Positions 34,816 through 42,419 of a stretch of 64,000 nt of DNA are shown one piece after another. The position numbers and the translations under genes were made by a program. Every line of letters begins with the position of its first letter. Positions within the stretch are counted from its first letter, which is position 1. Origin of the DNA: Lactobacillus acidophilus (GTDB lineage: Bacteria > Bacillota > Bacilli > Lactobacillales > Lactobacillaceae); assembly GCF_034298135.1 (NCBI RefSeq), contig NZ_CP139575.1, forward strand, positions 930,001 through 994,000, given 5' to 3'. The notes beneath the pieces were generated by a model. It did not search any database and was not told the DNA's origin. It saw only the letters and a program-made list of their open reading frames with translations.

Positions 34816-35519
34816 CTATTTTAAAATATGACACTTATAACTAGCCGTCAAATTTACATCCATGTAAATTTGATGATGCTTATGTGTTTCATTATAATTA
34901 TGAAGATAATCCGCCATATTATTATAAGTATATGCCGCAAATCCTAAAAGCATGCCAGGAATTGCAGCATATGGACCTGCGACTACTGCAGCTCCTCCAG
35001 CACCCAATCCAAAAGCGGACATAGTCTTAGCTGAAGACCTAAGTTCTCTTACGCTGCATTACTTCTGAAATAAAACCTTGTTCCCCACCAAAAATGTTTA
35101 TATGTATACTCTTTACGCGTACTTGCAAAGGATACAAAAGGACTCGCATCCCCACTATTTACTTCAAACGATTTATCACTCGTATCGATTTGCGAATGAT
35201 CATGTCTAACCTGTGTATTGGATTCTGAAATCAATTTCTTAATTGAATAAATTTCAGAATCATCAAATTTATTCTCAGCATCTTTACTCAATACAAATTG
35301 ATTATTCTGCACCTCAACAAAGTGATCAGCTTTTTCTACCACATCTTGAGATATTTCCTCATTCTGACTTTTTGTACTGATATTGTTAGTATCATTTGTA
35401 TCAAAGTCCGATGCTGAAACAACTGTTGGAACAATACTACCAAAAACTAAACTTAAAGCTAAACTTGCTTTTAACAACTTCTTACTTTTCATAACTTTTT
35501 CTTTCATGAATAACCACAC
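34816..35519 (-). pseudogene. Secreted bacteriocin-like protein, frameshifted
   Basis: Two frames make one protein. The first (GTG 35519; ATG 35507 or 35492 are alternative starts) has a signal peptide MKSKKLLKASLALSLVFGS with cleavage likely after VVSA. An acidic pro-region of about 80 residues follows, then YTYKHFWWGTRFYFRSNAA before TAA at 35051. Restoring one base at about 35053 continues NAAVRELRSSAKTMSAFGL, then a Gly/Ala-rich helix GAGGAAVVAGPYAAIPGMLL, and ends IYMDVNLTASYKCHILK. The repaired protein is about 234 residues. The WWG-aromatic block with a hydrophobic GxxxG-type helix is typical of a group of uncharacterised secreted Firmicutes proteins with bacteriocin-like ends. It lies downstream of an Rgg regulator and a 15-codon ORF. 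Function is inferred. Confidence 0.6.
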
Positions 35520-35520
35520 A

Positions 35521-35568
35521 TTAGTTGGACAACAATTTAAAGATAACTGTTAAAGTTTCAAGTAACAT
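35521..35568 (-). CDS. 15-residue ORF, possible signalling or leader peptide
   Basis: MLLETLTVIFKLLSN, a hydrophobic 15-residue frame with an excellent ribosome site (AAAGGAGAAATAAT) at ideal distance. It ends one base before the GTG that opens the secreted-protein frame, which lacks its own ribosome site, so translation is probably coupled. Short hydrophobic peptides next to rgg genes act as quorum-sensing pheromones in streptococci; this one is shorter and lacks the usual basic start, so a pure leader role is equally possible. Confidence 0.45.
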   Translation of the reverse strand: MLLETLTVIFKLLSN

Positions 35569-35622
35569 ATTATTTCTCCTTTCAACACATACTTTACATT
35601 GATTTTAGGAAAAAGTTATATT

Positions 35623-35640
35623 AGTTTTCTGTAGGAAACT
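35623..35640. promoter_or_regulatory. Inverted repeat, candidate Rgg binding site
   Basis: AGTTTTCTGTAGGAAACT, near-perfect inverted repeat between rgg and the short-peptide ORF. On the minus strand it reads TTTCC-N3-AGAAAA, reminiscent of the TTTCC...AGAAAA arrangement of streptococcal Rgg boxes as I remember them. Position just upstream of the peptide promoter fits. Confidence 0.45.
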
Positions 35641-35643
35641 TTT

Positions 35644-36447
35644 TTATAGTTGTTTTACAATTTTATTGTATCCTGCTAGTGATAGAGTCGTTTTTATCAA
35701 CTCTGCACTTGATTCATCCCCCTGATATTTTAATTCAAAATATGTTCCTAATAGCTTATAAATTAAATATTGCGGTTGGGGATCCACTAATTTAATCTCT
35801 TGAATTATATCTTTTATAGTTTTATCTATTCTTCCTTTATAATTGAACAAATAATTTATATAAATCGTTAAAATTCTAATTTGGGTTACTTTTGAAAATG
35901 TATTTATATTTTTGTATTTTTTTAGAACAGAATTCATTAGCACACTTCTAGCCTCTGGATCAAAATATTTCATTGCATTTCCAAATAATCTTAGCGCATC
36001 ACGGTGTTCAGTCCAATTATCATCTTTAAACAAAAAATTTTGTATTTCTTTTTTAATAGAATCTGAAATTTGAGTATTGCTTATTTCAGCTACCACTAAA
36101 AATGCATGATACTTTAATTCAACTGATACTTGGTTGGACATCATTATTTCTTTTTTAATTTTAACGGCATTATCCAAATTCCTCTCATAAAAGGCTTTTG
36201 TCAAAGCCGTTTCCAATCTACTTCTAATTTCATCAAAGCCATAACTCGTAACTACTTCATCAAAAAAGGTTCGATAATCAATATCATTACTAATCAGCAT
36301 TTTCAGTAAATCGTCTGTATATACACGATGTTTCCCACTTTCTATCTGAGAATAATGTGATTTAGAAATATTTAAGTCTTTAACCATATCTTTTTGTAAT
36401 AAAAAATGACTTTTTCTTTCTTTTTTTAAAGCTTCACCAATTTTCAT
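35644..36447 (-). CDS. Rgg/GadR/MutR-family transcription regulator
   Basis: A 267-residue regulator. An XRE helix-turn-helix occupies residues 4-58 (LLQKDMVKDLNISKSHYSQI, ESGKHRVYTDDL). The remaining 200 residues are all-helical with repeat-like spacing, the Rgg C-terminal domain that binds a peptide pheromone. Length is typical (about 285). It is transcribed in the same direction as the peptide ORF and secreted protein that follow, separated by 75 bases with an inverted repeat. Rgg proteins often control the adjacent small secreted or bacteriocin genes. The gene is intact. Confidence 0.82.
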   Translation of the reverse strand: MKIGEALKKERKSHFLLQKDMVKDLNISKSHYSQIESGKHRVYTDDLLKMLISNDIDYRTFFDEVVTSYGFDEIRSRLETALTKAFYERNLDNAVKIKKEIMMSNQVSVELKYHAFLVVAEISNTQISDSIKKEIQNFLFKDDNWTEHRDALRLFGNAMKYFDPEARSVLMNSVLKKYKNINTFSKVTQIRILTIYINYLFNYKGRIDKTIKDIIQEIKLVDPQPQYLIYKLLGTYFELKYQGDESSAELIKTTLSLAGYNKIVKQL

Positions 36448-37084
36448 TTTTCAATATTTTCCTTAGTTTAAATGTTAAATGAGATATAACATTAAATATT
36501 TTCGCTATTCATTTAGCCATCAGATTTAATCCTTTGGACCTTGTCTTTATCTTCCCACATTTTACCTCAAAAATGAGATTTTCTATATTAATCTTCATGC
36601 CTTTATTGTATTAAAAAAGTTCCATCTAAGGGCCTTTTAGCGAATATTTATTACTAATCCTTATCTTTATTCACTAGGTTGATAATCCTTATCAATAATC
36701 AAAACTGGTTTAATAATCTTGCCTGATACAGAAGCTTGGTTAGCTTCATTAATATCTTCAAAGTCGAAGAACTTTTCAGTCTTTTCGTAATCAAACATAC
36801 CTAGTTTGTTAAATCTAATCAAACAATTAACTGGTTACACCTTTGTTCAATTACGTACTAAAAAGAGATTAGAATAAGCACAATATCTTTTATCTTCAAG
36901 TGATTACTCCATTTCCGACATTTGTAACCTAGTTGGCATCCACAATCAGAATTCATTTTATTCAAAATTTAAGCAAAAATATCAGATAATACCCAATGAC
37001 TATCAAAAAAAGAACTATTTAAATGATCATTTTTCCTAATCTCTTGCTAAAATAAAGATACATAGTTAGAAAGGTACACAATAT
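36448..37084. other. Long AT-rich intergenic region
   Basis: About 640 bases between divergent rgg and nucleoside hydrolase genes. It holds the alcohol dehydrogenase remnant (36667-36826) and otherwise AT-rich sequence without a gene. The promoter for rgg must lie at its left end and that for the hydrolase at its right end; neither is clear enough to place. Confidence 0.6.
36667..36826 (-). pseudogene. C-terminal remnant of a zinc-type alcohol dehydrogenase
   Basis: A minus-strand frame without a start encodes FNKLGMFDYEKTEKFFDFED then INEANQASVSGKIIKPVLII and ends DKDYQPSE. This looks like the last 50 or so residues of a medium-chain zinc-dependent alcohol dehydrogenase, whose C-termini read similarly (SGKxIKPVLV). 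The codons are well kept, so loss is recent. The upstream 300 residues are gone; the flank runs into AT-rich sequence. Recognition is by eye and family assignment is moderate. Confidence 0.5.
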
Positions 37085-38011
37085 ATGAAAAATATTTATT
37101 TCAACCACGATGGTAACATTGACGATTTAGTATCATACCTATTACTTTTGCAAGCACCAGATATTAAACTATTGGGTGTTGGTGCAATTGATGCAGACGG
37201 CTATATCGATCCTTCAGTCGAAGCTTGTCGCAAAATGACCGACTTATTTAACTTACGCAGTGATGAATTAACTGTAGCTCGTTCAAATTCAAGAGCAGTT
37301 AACCAATTTCCACATGAATGGCGTATGGCAACCTATTCATTTAACTATTTACCAATGTTAAATGAAAAAGGACATATCGATACTAAACAAGCAGAGCTAC
37401 CTGCCCACCTTGATATGGTTGAAAAAATCAAAGAATCAAAAGAACCTGTTACTTTAGTTATGACTGGTCCTTTAACCGACTTAGCTCGTGCACTTGACAC
37501 AGATCCTGATATTGAAAAAAACATTGATATGCTCTATTGGATGGGTGGATCTCTTGATGGTCATGGTAATGTAGCCATTGTTAACGCTGATGGTTGTCAA
37601 GAATGGAATGCCTTCTGGGATCCATATGCTATAAAGCGCGTATTTGATTCAAATATCAAAATTCAAATGGTGGGCTTAGAAAGTACTGAAGAATTACCTT
37701 TAAATGATGAGCTAAGACAACACTGGGCAAGTTTGCGCAGATATCCTGCTATAGATCTAGTGGGACAAGGATACAGTATGATCGTTTCTATTCCATCAGC
37801 TGAATTATACTTATGGGATGTGTTAACCACTATCAGTGCTCTTTATCCTGAAGTAGTTGAAACTGAACAAGCCCATGCTAGAGTAATTACGGATGGTCTT
37901 AGTGCGGGTAGCTTTGTCCGTGATCCCAATGGACGAGAAGTTACCCTTGTAACTAAAGCTAACAAGCAATTATTCTTCGACAAGATGGATGAGATTCTCA
38001 AAAGAAAATAA
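37085..38011 (+). CDS. Nucleoside hydrolase-like protein with altered active site
   Basis: A 308-residue member of the inosine-uridine nucleoside hydrolase (IU-NH) family. The fold is recognisable: N-terminal FNHDGNIDDLVSYLLLL, VTLVMTGPLTDLARAL and a MGGSLDGHGN loop, ending at normal length. The calcium-binding DxDxxxDD motif reads NHDGNIDD, so the first Asp, the general base and calcium ligand, is Asn. The C-terminal HD pair that normally contacts ribose and calcium reads WD. The enzyme may be a modified hydrolase or have lost this activity. It is monocistronic with a strong terminator. Confidence 0.8.
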   Translation: MKNIYFNHDGNIDDLVSYLLLLQAPDIKLLGVGAIDADGYIDPSVEACRKMTDLFNLRSDELTVARSNSRAVNQFPHEWRMATYSFNYLPMLNEKGHIDTKQAELPAHLDMVEKIKESKEPVTLVMTGPLTDLARALDTDPDIEKNIDMLYWMGGSLDGHGNVAIVNADGCQEWNAFWDPYAIKRVFDSNIKIQMVGLESTEELPLNDELRQHWASLRRYPAIDLVGQGYSMIVSIPSAELYLWDVLTTISALYPEVVETEQAHARVITDGLSAGSFVRDPNGREVTLVTKANKQLFFDKMDEILKRK

Positions 38012-38022
38012 TAGTTTTGTAT

Positions 38023-38062
38023 AAAAAATACCAATTTCGAAATGTATCGGAATTGGTATTTT
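38023..38062 (+). terminator. Terminator after the nucleoside hydrolase gene
   Basis: AAAAATACCAATT(TC) paired with (GG)AATTGGTATTTTA, about 12-bp stem; nearly symmetric, so it may also serve the opposing gene. Confidence 0.7.
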
Positions 38063-38079
38063 AGTTTATTTATTAATTA

Positions 38080-39573
38080 TTAAAAGCGACCTTGAGTTAA
38101 TTCTGCACGTTGAGCAAATTGAACATATAAGTCAGAACCATTTGCTGAAAGACCTTCTATTTCTCTTCCGGTATTGAAACGGTAATGCTTTTGAGCTGCA
38201 CCATTTTCACTTACCTTAAAGATATTATCGTTAAAACCAATAAAGAAACTACCATTACCATATGCAAAACCTTGTACTGGAGAGTTAGAAACAAAGCTAC
38301 CTGCAGTGGCACCAACTTCGGTTGCCTTCCAGCTATCGCCGTTTCTAGTCAGCTTCCAGTATTCATAGTGATTATGACCACCATTATGGAATAAAGCATA
38401 CATGGTGTTATCACCTACAAAAGTTGCATTATGGATGTAACGATTTTCAGCAATTCTGAATGTCCAAATTTTATTGATCTTCATATCACTCTTACGAATT
38501 TGGATAATTTCTTCAGAACGAGGACCATTGTTGTAGTTATTATCATTAGCCATTACATAAATGTAATCTGATGATGAACCTAGTGATTGTCCATGTCCTA
38601 ACTTGATATATGGACTAACCTTAATATTATTTGCATATGACTTAAAGGTTGACCAATTCATAGTAGTTAAATTTTGAACTGCGTATTTGCTCTTAATTGT
38701 GTTCAAATTATATGAAACAATATGTCCATGTTGATCACTACTACTGGTAAACATGGATGTAGCAAAAATCCCACCATTAACAGTCATACCTTCCGGAATC
38801 ACACCAACTTGACCCATTTTATCAGCAGACTGACCATAGCCTAAACTAACAAAACGTGGTTGGAATAAACGAGTTCTAAGAGTCAAGCCATTACTCTTAA
38901 AAGTATTACTTGTAGTTTCCGAAGTATAGTGGTGTGCTGCATTCCAATTTCTTGATGAACCTTTTGAACCACCATTCCAAGTGGTCGTTGTCTTGAAACC
39001 TGACTTAGGAGTTACATTTGCTTCTCCCATTTCATCATTACCTGATCTAACATCAATATTTACTGATGCCTTGGCTTTACCATAACTATAATTAACTGTA
39101 GTTGCCTTAGTACTTACAGATGCTTGAGATACTTGAACACGATCTGGATCAATAGCGGTTCCATGACTGTCTGTTGCATAATTGATTGCATCTCTAGTAT
39201 TAAATGGATAATCAGAATTCTTTACTAAAGAAACATCATTAGCAACAGAAATAGTGTTTCTTGCAAAGCAGTTTTCACTTACCCAACCGACTGGTCGACC
39301 ATCAACAATAATATTCCAAAAATTCCCTTTCTTAGTTGAAACATATTGCTTAGATTGAATTTGACCGTACTTAAAGTAACTAGTTGATGTAAACTTGCCG
39401 CTTGGTCCATTCTTAGTAACCTTATGGTAAATAGGATAATTCTTTGTACCAGCAATCTTAGTTACAGCCTTACTATAACTTTTAGCATTTACATGTTGCG
39501 CTTGAGCACCAACAGTAAATAAACTAGTAAGTACCGCACCGGCAATAACTATTCCCTTAATAGATTTTTTCAT
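38080..39573 (-). CDS. Secreted protein with N-terminal GW/SH3-like domain
   Basis: A 497-residue secreted protein. Signal peptide at residues 1-30 (MKKSIKGIVIAGAVLTSLF, cleavage near VNA). Residues about 40-110 resemble a GW/SH3-type wall-binding repeat (YPIYHKVTKNGPSGKF...IIVDGRPVGWVSENCF). The C-terminal 350 residues hold no sorting signal, and contain many short beta-strand-like motifs (GNDTMYALFHNGG, GNGSFFIGFNDNIF, GSDLYVQFAQ) that look like a beta-propeller. No LPXTG. It could bind a wall polymer or a carbohydrate ligand; I recognise no enzyme motif. Related proteins occur in the L. gasseri/johnsonii group. Confidence 0.65.
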   Translation of the reverse strand: MKKSIKGIVIAGAVLTSLFTVGAQAQHVNAKSYSKAVTKIAGTKNYPIYHKVTKNGPSGKFTSTSYFKYGQIQSKQYVSTKKGNFWNIIVDGRPVGWVSENCFARNTISVANDVSLVKNSDYPFNTRDAINYATDSHGTAIDPDRVQVSQASVSTKATTVNYSYGKAKASVNIDVRSGNDEMGEANVTPKSGFKTTTTWNGGSKGSSRNWNAAHHYTSETTSNTFKSNGLTLRTRLFQPRFVSLGYGQSADKMGQVGVIPEGMTVNGGIFATSMFTSSSDQHGHIVSYNLNTIKSKYAVQNLTTMNWSTFKSYANNIKVSPYIKLGHGQSLGSSSDYIYVMANDNNYNNGPRSEEIIQIRKSDMKINKIWTFRIAENRYIHNATFVGDNTMYALFHNGGHNHYEYWKLTRNGDSWKATEVGATAGSFVSNSPVQGFAYGNGSFFIGFNDNIFKVSENGAAQKHYRFNTGREIEGLSANGSDLYVQFAQRAELTQGRF

Positions 39574-39629
39574 TCATATTCCTCCAAACTATCTATTAAT
39601 ATTAGTATTTTAACATTAATATCAATAAA

Positions 39630-40145
39630 CTAAATCGCTTTTATATGTTTTTTGTATAAAATCACAGCAATCCATGCAGAAATAAATGAAGGTAATATAA
39701 GGACTATTGCTAAATTAGGATCTAAAAAATTTCCTACTCTAATAAAATGAGCAATTGAACTAATTTTTTTAACGTTACTAAAAATTGCTTGATAAACAGT
39801 AACATAGATTAAACTCCACTGAATATAATATTCAATCAATGTAAGTGTGGTAGTTGAAAATTTAAATACATGTGCTGCCAATCTCATTCCCCAATAAACA
39901 AAAATACCTGAGAAGACAACAAACATAGCTAAAAGTAAAAACAAGTTTCCTAAACTAACTGAATCTCTATCATGCATCAAAAGAAAAGCAATTACAAAAA
40001 ATATTAAAAAATTAATCGTACTAAAAAATACTTGAATTATAAATAAAATTGCAGCTTTTAAAAATTCAAATTTTCGTTCAGAACGAAAAATAATTATAAT
40101 TGCTAAAATAACAGCGGCAATAACAAAATATGTAGTGACTTGCAA
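39630..40145 (-). CDS. Five-helix membrane protein, unknown
   Basis: A 171-residue membrane protein with about five hydrophobic helices (residues 3-18, 30-56, 64-88, 102-122, 143-165). Little conserved charge inside the helices; an N-terminal RSERKF loop. No family recognised. It lies 13 bases after the FMN-binding protein gene, so the two are an operon; in other bacteria small FMN-binding proteins with membrane partners carry electrons outward. That link is position-based only. Confidence 0.6.
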   Translation of the reverse strand: MQVTTYFVIAAVILAIIIIFRSERKFEFLKAAILFIIQVFFSTINFLIFFVIAFLLMHDRDSVSLGNLFLLLAMFVVFSGIFVYWGMRLAAHVFKFSTTTLTLIEYYIQWSLIYVTVYQAIFSNVKKISSIAHFIRVGNFLDPNLAIVLILPSFISAWIAVILYKKHIKAI

Positions 40146-40158
40146 AAAAATCCTCTTT

Positions 40159-40428
40159 CTATTTTTCTGCTTGTTTTAATGTCTGTTGTACTGCTTCTTT
40201 AACTCCATTAGAAGTAAATGTAGCACCACTCACTGCATCAATATCAGCAGATTGTCTAGTTAAAATTTCCTTTTTTAGTTGTTGCTCAACTTTTGGCTTA
40301 TTTTCAGGAGTTTCTGTTGTTAAATCTAGATCTACACCCACAATTTTATTATCTTTAACAGTTAACTTTGCATGAACAAAACCAGCCATACCTCTAGCTT
40401 GTGCCAAATAAACGCCATCATTTAACAT
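40159..40428 (-). CDS. FMN-binding domain protein
   Basis: An 89-residue protein consisting of one FMN_bind domain. The key motif DAVSGATFTSNGVKEAV is present; in related proteins the Thr of SGAT(S/T) carries covalent FMN through a phosphoester. It has no signal peptide, which is unusual, since the flavin is normally attached outside the membrane by ApbE. Several lactobacilli have such short soluble domains. It is the first gene of an operon with the membrane protein at 39630. Confidence 0.8.
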   Translation of the reverse strand: MLNDGVYLAQARGMAGFVHAKLTVKDNKIVGVDLDLTTETPENKPKVEQQLKKEILTRQSADIDAVSGATFTSNGVKEAVQQTLKQAEK

Positions 40429-40550
40429 TACACAATTCCTCCGTTTCCAAAAAAATATGCATTTGCTATATTATAATAAATGCATATTTTTCTACGAAGA
40501 TATTGTCATTTGGTATACCATTATTTTTAAAATACTGATATACTAGCTAT

Positions 40551-40622
40551 GGGTCTTTAAAGTTTCTATAAGTCCTAATTATGACCCGCAACAGGTAGTA
40601 GAATCCCCTTCTACCTGTTTAA
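40551..40622 (+). other. Structured non-coding stretch, unidentified
   Basis: Within the 341-base gap 40429-40769. GGGTC (40551-40555) can pair with GACCC (about 40579-40583), and AACAGGTAG pairs with CTACCTGTT across TAGAATCCCCTT (about 40586-40622), optionally with TAGAA/TTCTA and a TAG bulge. There is no clear T run after the second stem on either strand, so it does not look like a simple terminator. No known RNA family recognised. The rest of the gap is AT-rich. Confidence 0.35.
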
Positions 40623-40769
40623 TTATAGCATATAAATAACGATTGTTATTGCAAAATGTTAAAGTTCTTTTGAAATTTTATTCAAAAGGACTTTTTTGTT
40701 ACGCTATCTATAATTAGTTAAGTTAAAATTGAACAGGGAATTAAAAGTTTTCAATGAAGAAGGTAAAAC

Positions 40770-42383
40770 ATGTATCCAGACAATAATATTCTTACATATA
40801 TTAAATGGCGTGGCGATATTGATTTTAGCACGTCTCCTTTTAACGATATCGATGCACTTGTTTTATCTATTTTTTCCTATTTAGAGTTAACCGATATTGT
40901 TAATAGTGACGGAACAACAATTACTTTAGACGCAGCTGCTAAAAAATATTTTGCAGATAATTATCCTCGTCAGGATAGTATGCAATATCAACAACTTTTT
41001 AAGTTGATGGCTGAAGCTAATCGATTTAAAAAAGCTCAGCTATCATATTTTGTTAGTACTTTGACCGAACATACACAATTTAGTGCAATTAAAATTGAAT
41101 TAACTGATGGAACAAATTTCATCGCTTTTCGAGGTACAGATGATTCACTTATCGGGTGGAAAGAAGACTTCGAAATCAGTTTTAAAGTAACCGGTGCACA
41201 AAAACAAGCTGTAAAACTACTTGAAAGAATTTTAAAAGCTGACAATAATGATTACTACTTAGGTGGACACTCTAAAGGTGGAAACCTAGCTGAATATGCA
41301 GCAATTAATATTGAGCCCAAATTACGTAAAAGAATTAAACGGATTTATACATTTGATTCGCCAGGACTGGCAGAAGAAGTCGGAGCACAGCTTCCTTTAA
41401 AGTTTCTTCAAAATACTTTAAGGCGTTTTGTACCTGACTTTAGTGTTATTGGACGTTTGTTTGAACCGGCAGGTATTTCTCCTACAATTGTTACCAGTAC
41501 TAGAAAAAATTTAAGCCAGCATGATGCTTTCAGTTGGCAAATTAATGGTTCAAAATTTGAAACTAAACGTCATCGTAATCCGCAATCTAAAGTATATAAC
41601 CAATTAATCAATCAATGGATTGGTAATGCCACATTAGACGAACGTGAATCACTGACTAATGATTTATTCTCATCATTAGGTGCAGGAGGTGCAACTAAGA
41701 TTAATGAGTTAGATAATAACGGTTTCGGTGGTTTTGGTGCTATTTTGTTATCATTAACTACTTCATCACGTAGAACTCGTTTTGTTTTCGGCTCATTATT
41801 TTCATCAATCTGGCAGATGATCAAAAGTCGACACTTAACACAAATATTATTTTCGACTGATACAATTGTCGGCTGGATTATGGTTATACTCGGAATTATT
41901 AGTTTAACCCTACCACAGTACGCATTAAGAGCTTTTGGCGCATTAGTAGCTTTCACTGGTATTGGCTTTAGTGTTCATCAAATATTGGATACTGCTAAGA
42001 CAATTTTAAAAGACAAACAGAAAAATTTCTTTATTATTTCTTATTTAATTGTTTTTGCTCTTTCTGTAGCCTTAATCTCTAATAATCGTTTATTAATCTT
42101 TCTTGCTCATTATTTTTTAGGAATATTTTTAATTATTTATTCCTATGTACGGCTAAGACGATTAATTTTGCATAGAGTACCTGGACTACTTAGAATTATT
42201 ATTGTGGCAATTGAAGCAATACTTGCCTTTGCACTTGGCATTATTATTATTGTTAATCCTAGAGCCTTTAATAGGCAATCAATTATTATTATTGGTGTCT
42301 TGTTAATTATCTATGGTTTCTTTAAAGTAATCGGTGAACTTTTTGCTCAGCGTAAAACGGCAATGCCTAAAAGCCATCGATAA
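40770..42383 (+). CDS. DUF2974 (Mbeg1-like) hydrolase with C-terminal membrane region
   Basis: A 537-residue protein. The N-terminal 290 residues are a lipase-like alpha/beta hydrolase of the DUF2974/Mbeg1-like type: TNFIAFRGTDD and the nucleophile elbow GGHSKGGNLAEYAA (Ser about residue 170), followed by IYTFDSPG. The C-terminal part (about 345-530) has six to seven hydrophobic helices of the DUF308 kind, with Arg/Lys-rich loops. So a cytosolic or surface hydrolase is fused to a membrane anchor. Substrate unknown; lipid or ester is likely. Its two-part architecture is found in lactobacilli. It is monocistronic. Confidence 0.75.
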   Translation: MYPDNNILTYIKWRGDIDFSTSPFNDIDALVLSIFSYLELTDIVNSDGTTITLDAAAKKYFADNYPRQDSMQYQQLFKLMAEANRFKKAQLSYFVSTLTEHTQFSAIKIELTDGTNFIAFRGTDDSLIGWKEDFEISFKVTGAQKQAVKLLERILKADNNDYYLGGHSKGGNLAEYAAINIEPKLRKRIKRIYTFDSPGLAEEVGAQLPLKFLQNTLRRFVPDFSVIGRLFEPAGISPTIVTSTRKNLSQHDAFSWQINGSKFETKRHRNPQSKVYNQLINQWIGNATLDERESLTNDLFSSLGAGGATKINELDNNGFGGFGAILLSLTTSSRRTRFVFGSLFSSIWQMIKSRHLTQILFSTDTIVGWIMVILGIISLTLPQYALRAFGALVAFTGIGFSVHQILDTAKTILKDKQKNFFIISYLIVFALSVALISNNRLLIFLAHYFLGIFLIIYSYVRLRRLILHRVPGLLRIIIVAIEAILAFALGIIIIVNPRAFNRQSIIIIGVLLIIYGFFKVIGELFAQRKTAMPKSHR

Positions 42384-42417
42384 AAAAATCACTTATCAAA
42401 ATTGGTAAGTGATTTTT
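42383..42417. terminator. Bidirectional terminator
   Basis: AAAAATCACTTA-CC-type stem: AAATCACTTATC paired with GGTAAGTGATTT, T run on the plus strand and A run before it. It lies between converging genes. Confidence 0.75.
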
Positions 42418-42419
42418 AT

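Noticed and set aside
34816..35022. Separate leaderless bacteriocin of 68 residues
   Set aside because: Tempting because of the Gly/Ala-rich composition, but the upstream frame joins it without gap after one base, so it is the C-terminal part of a longer secreted protein.
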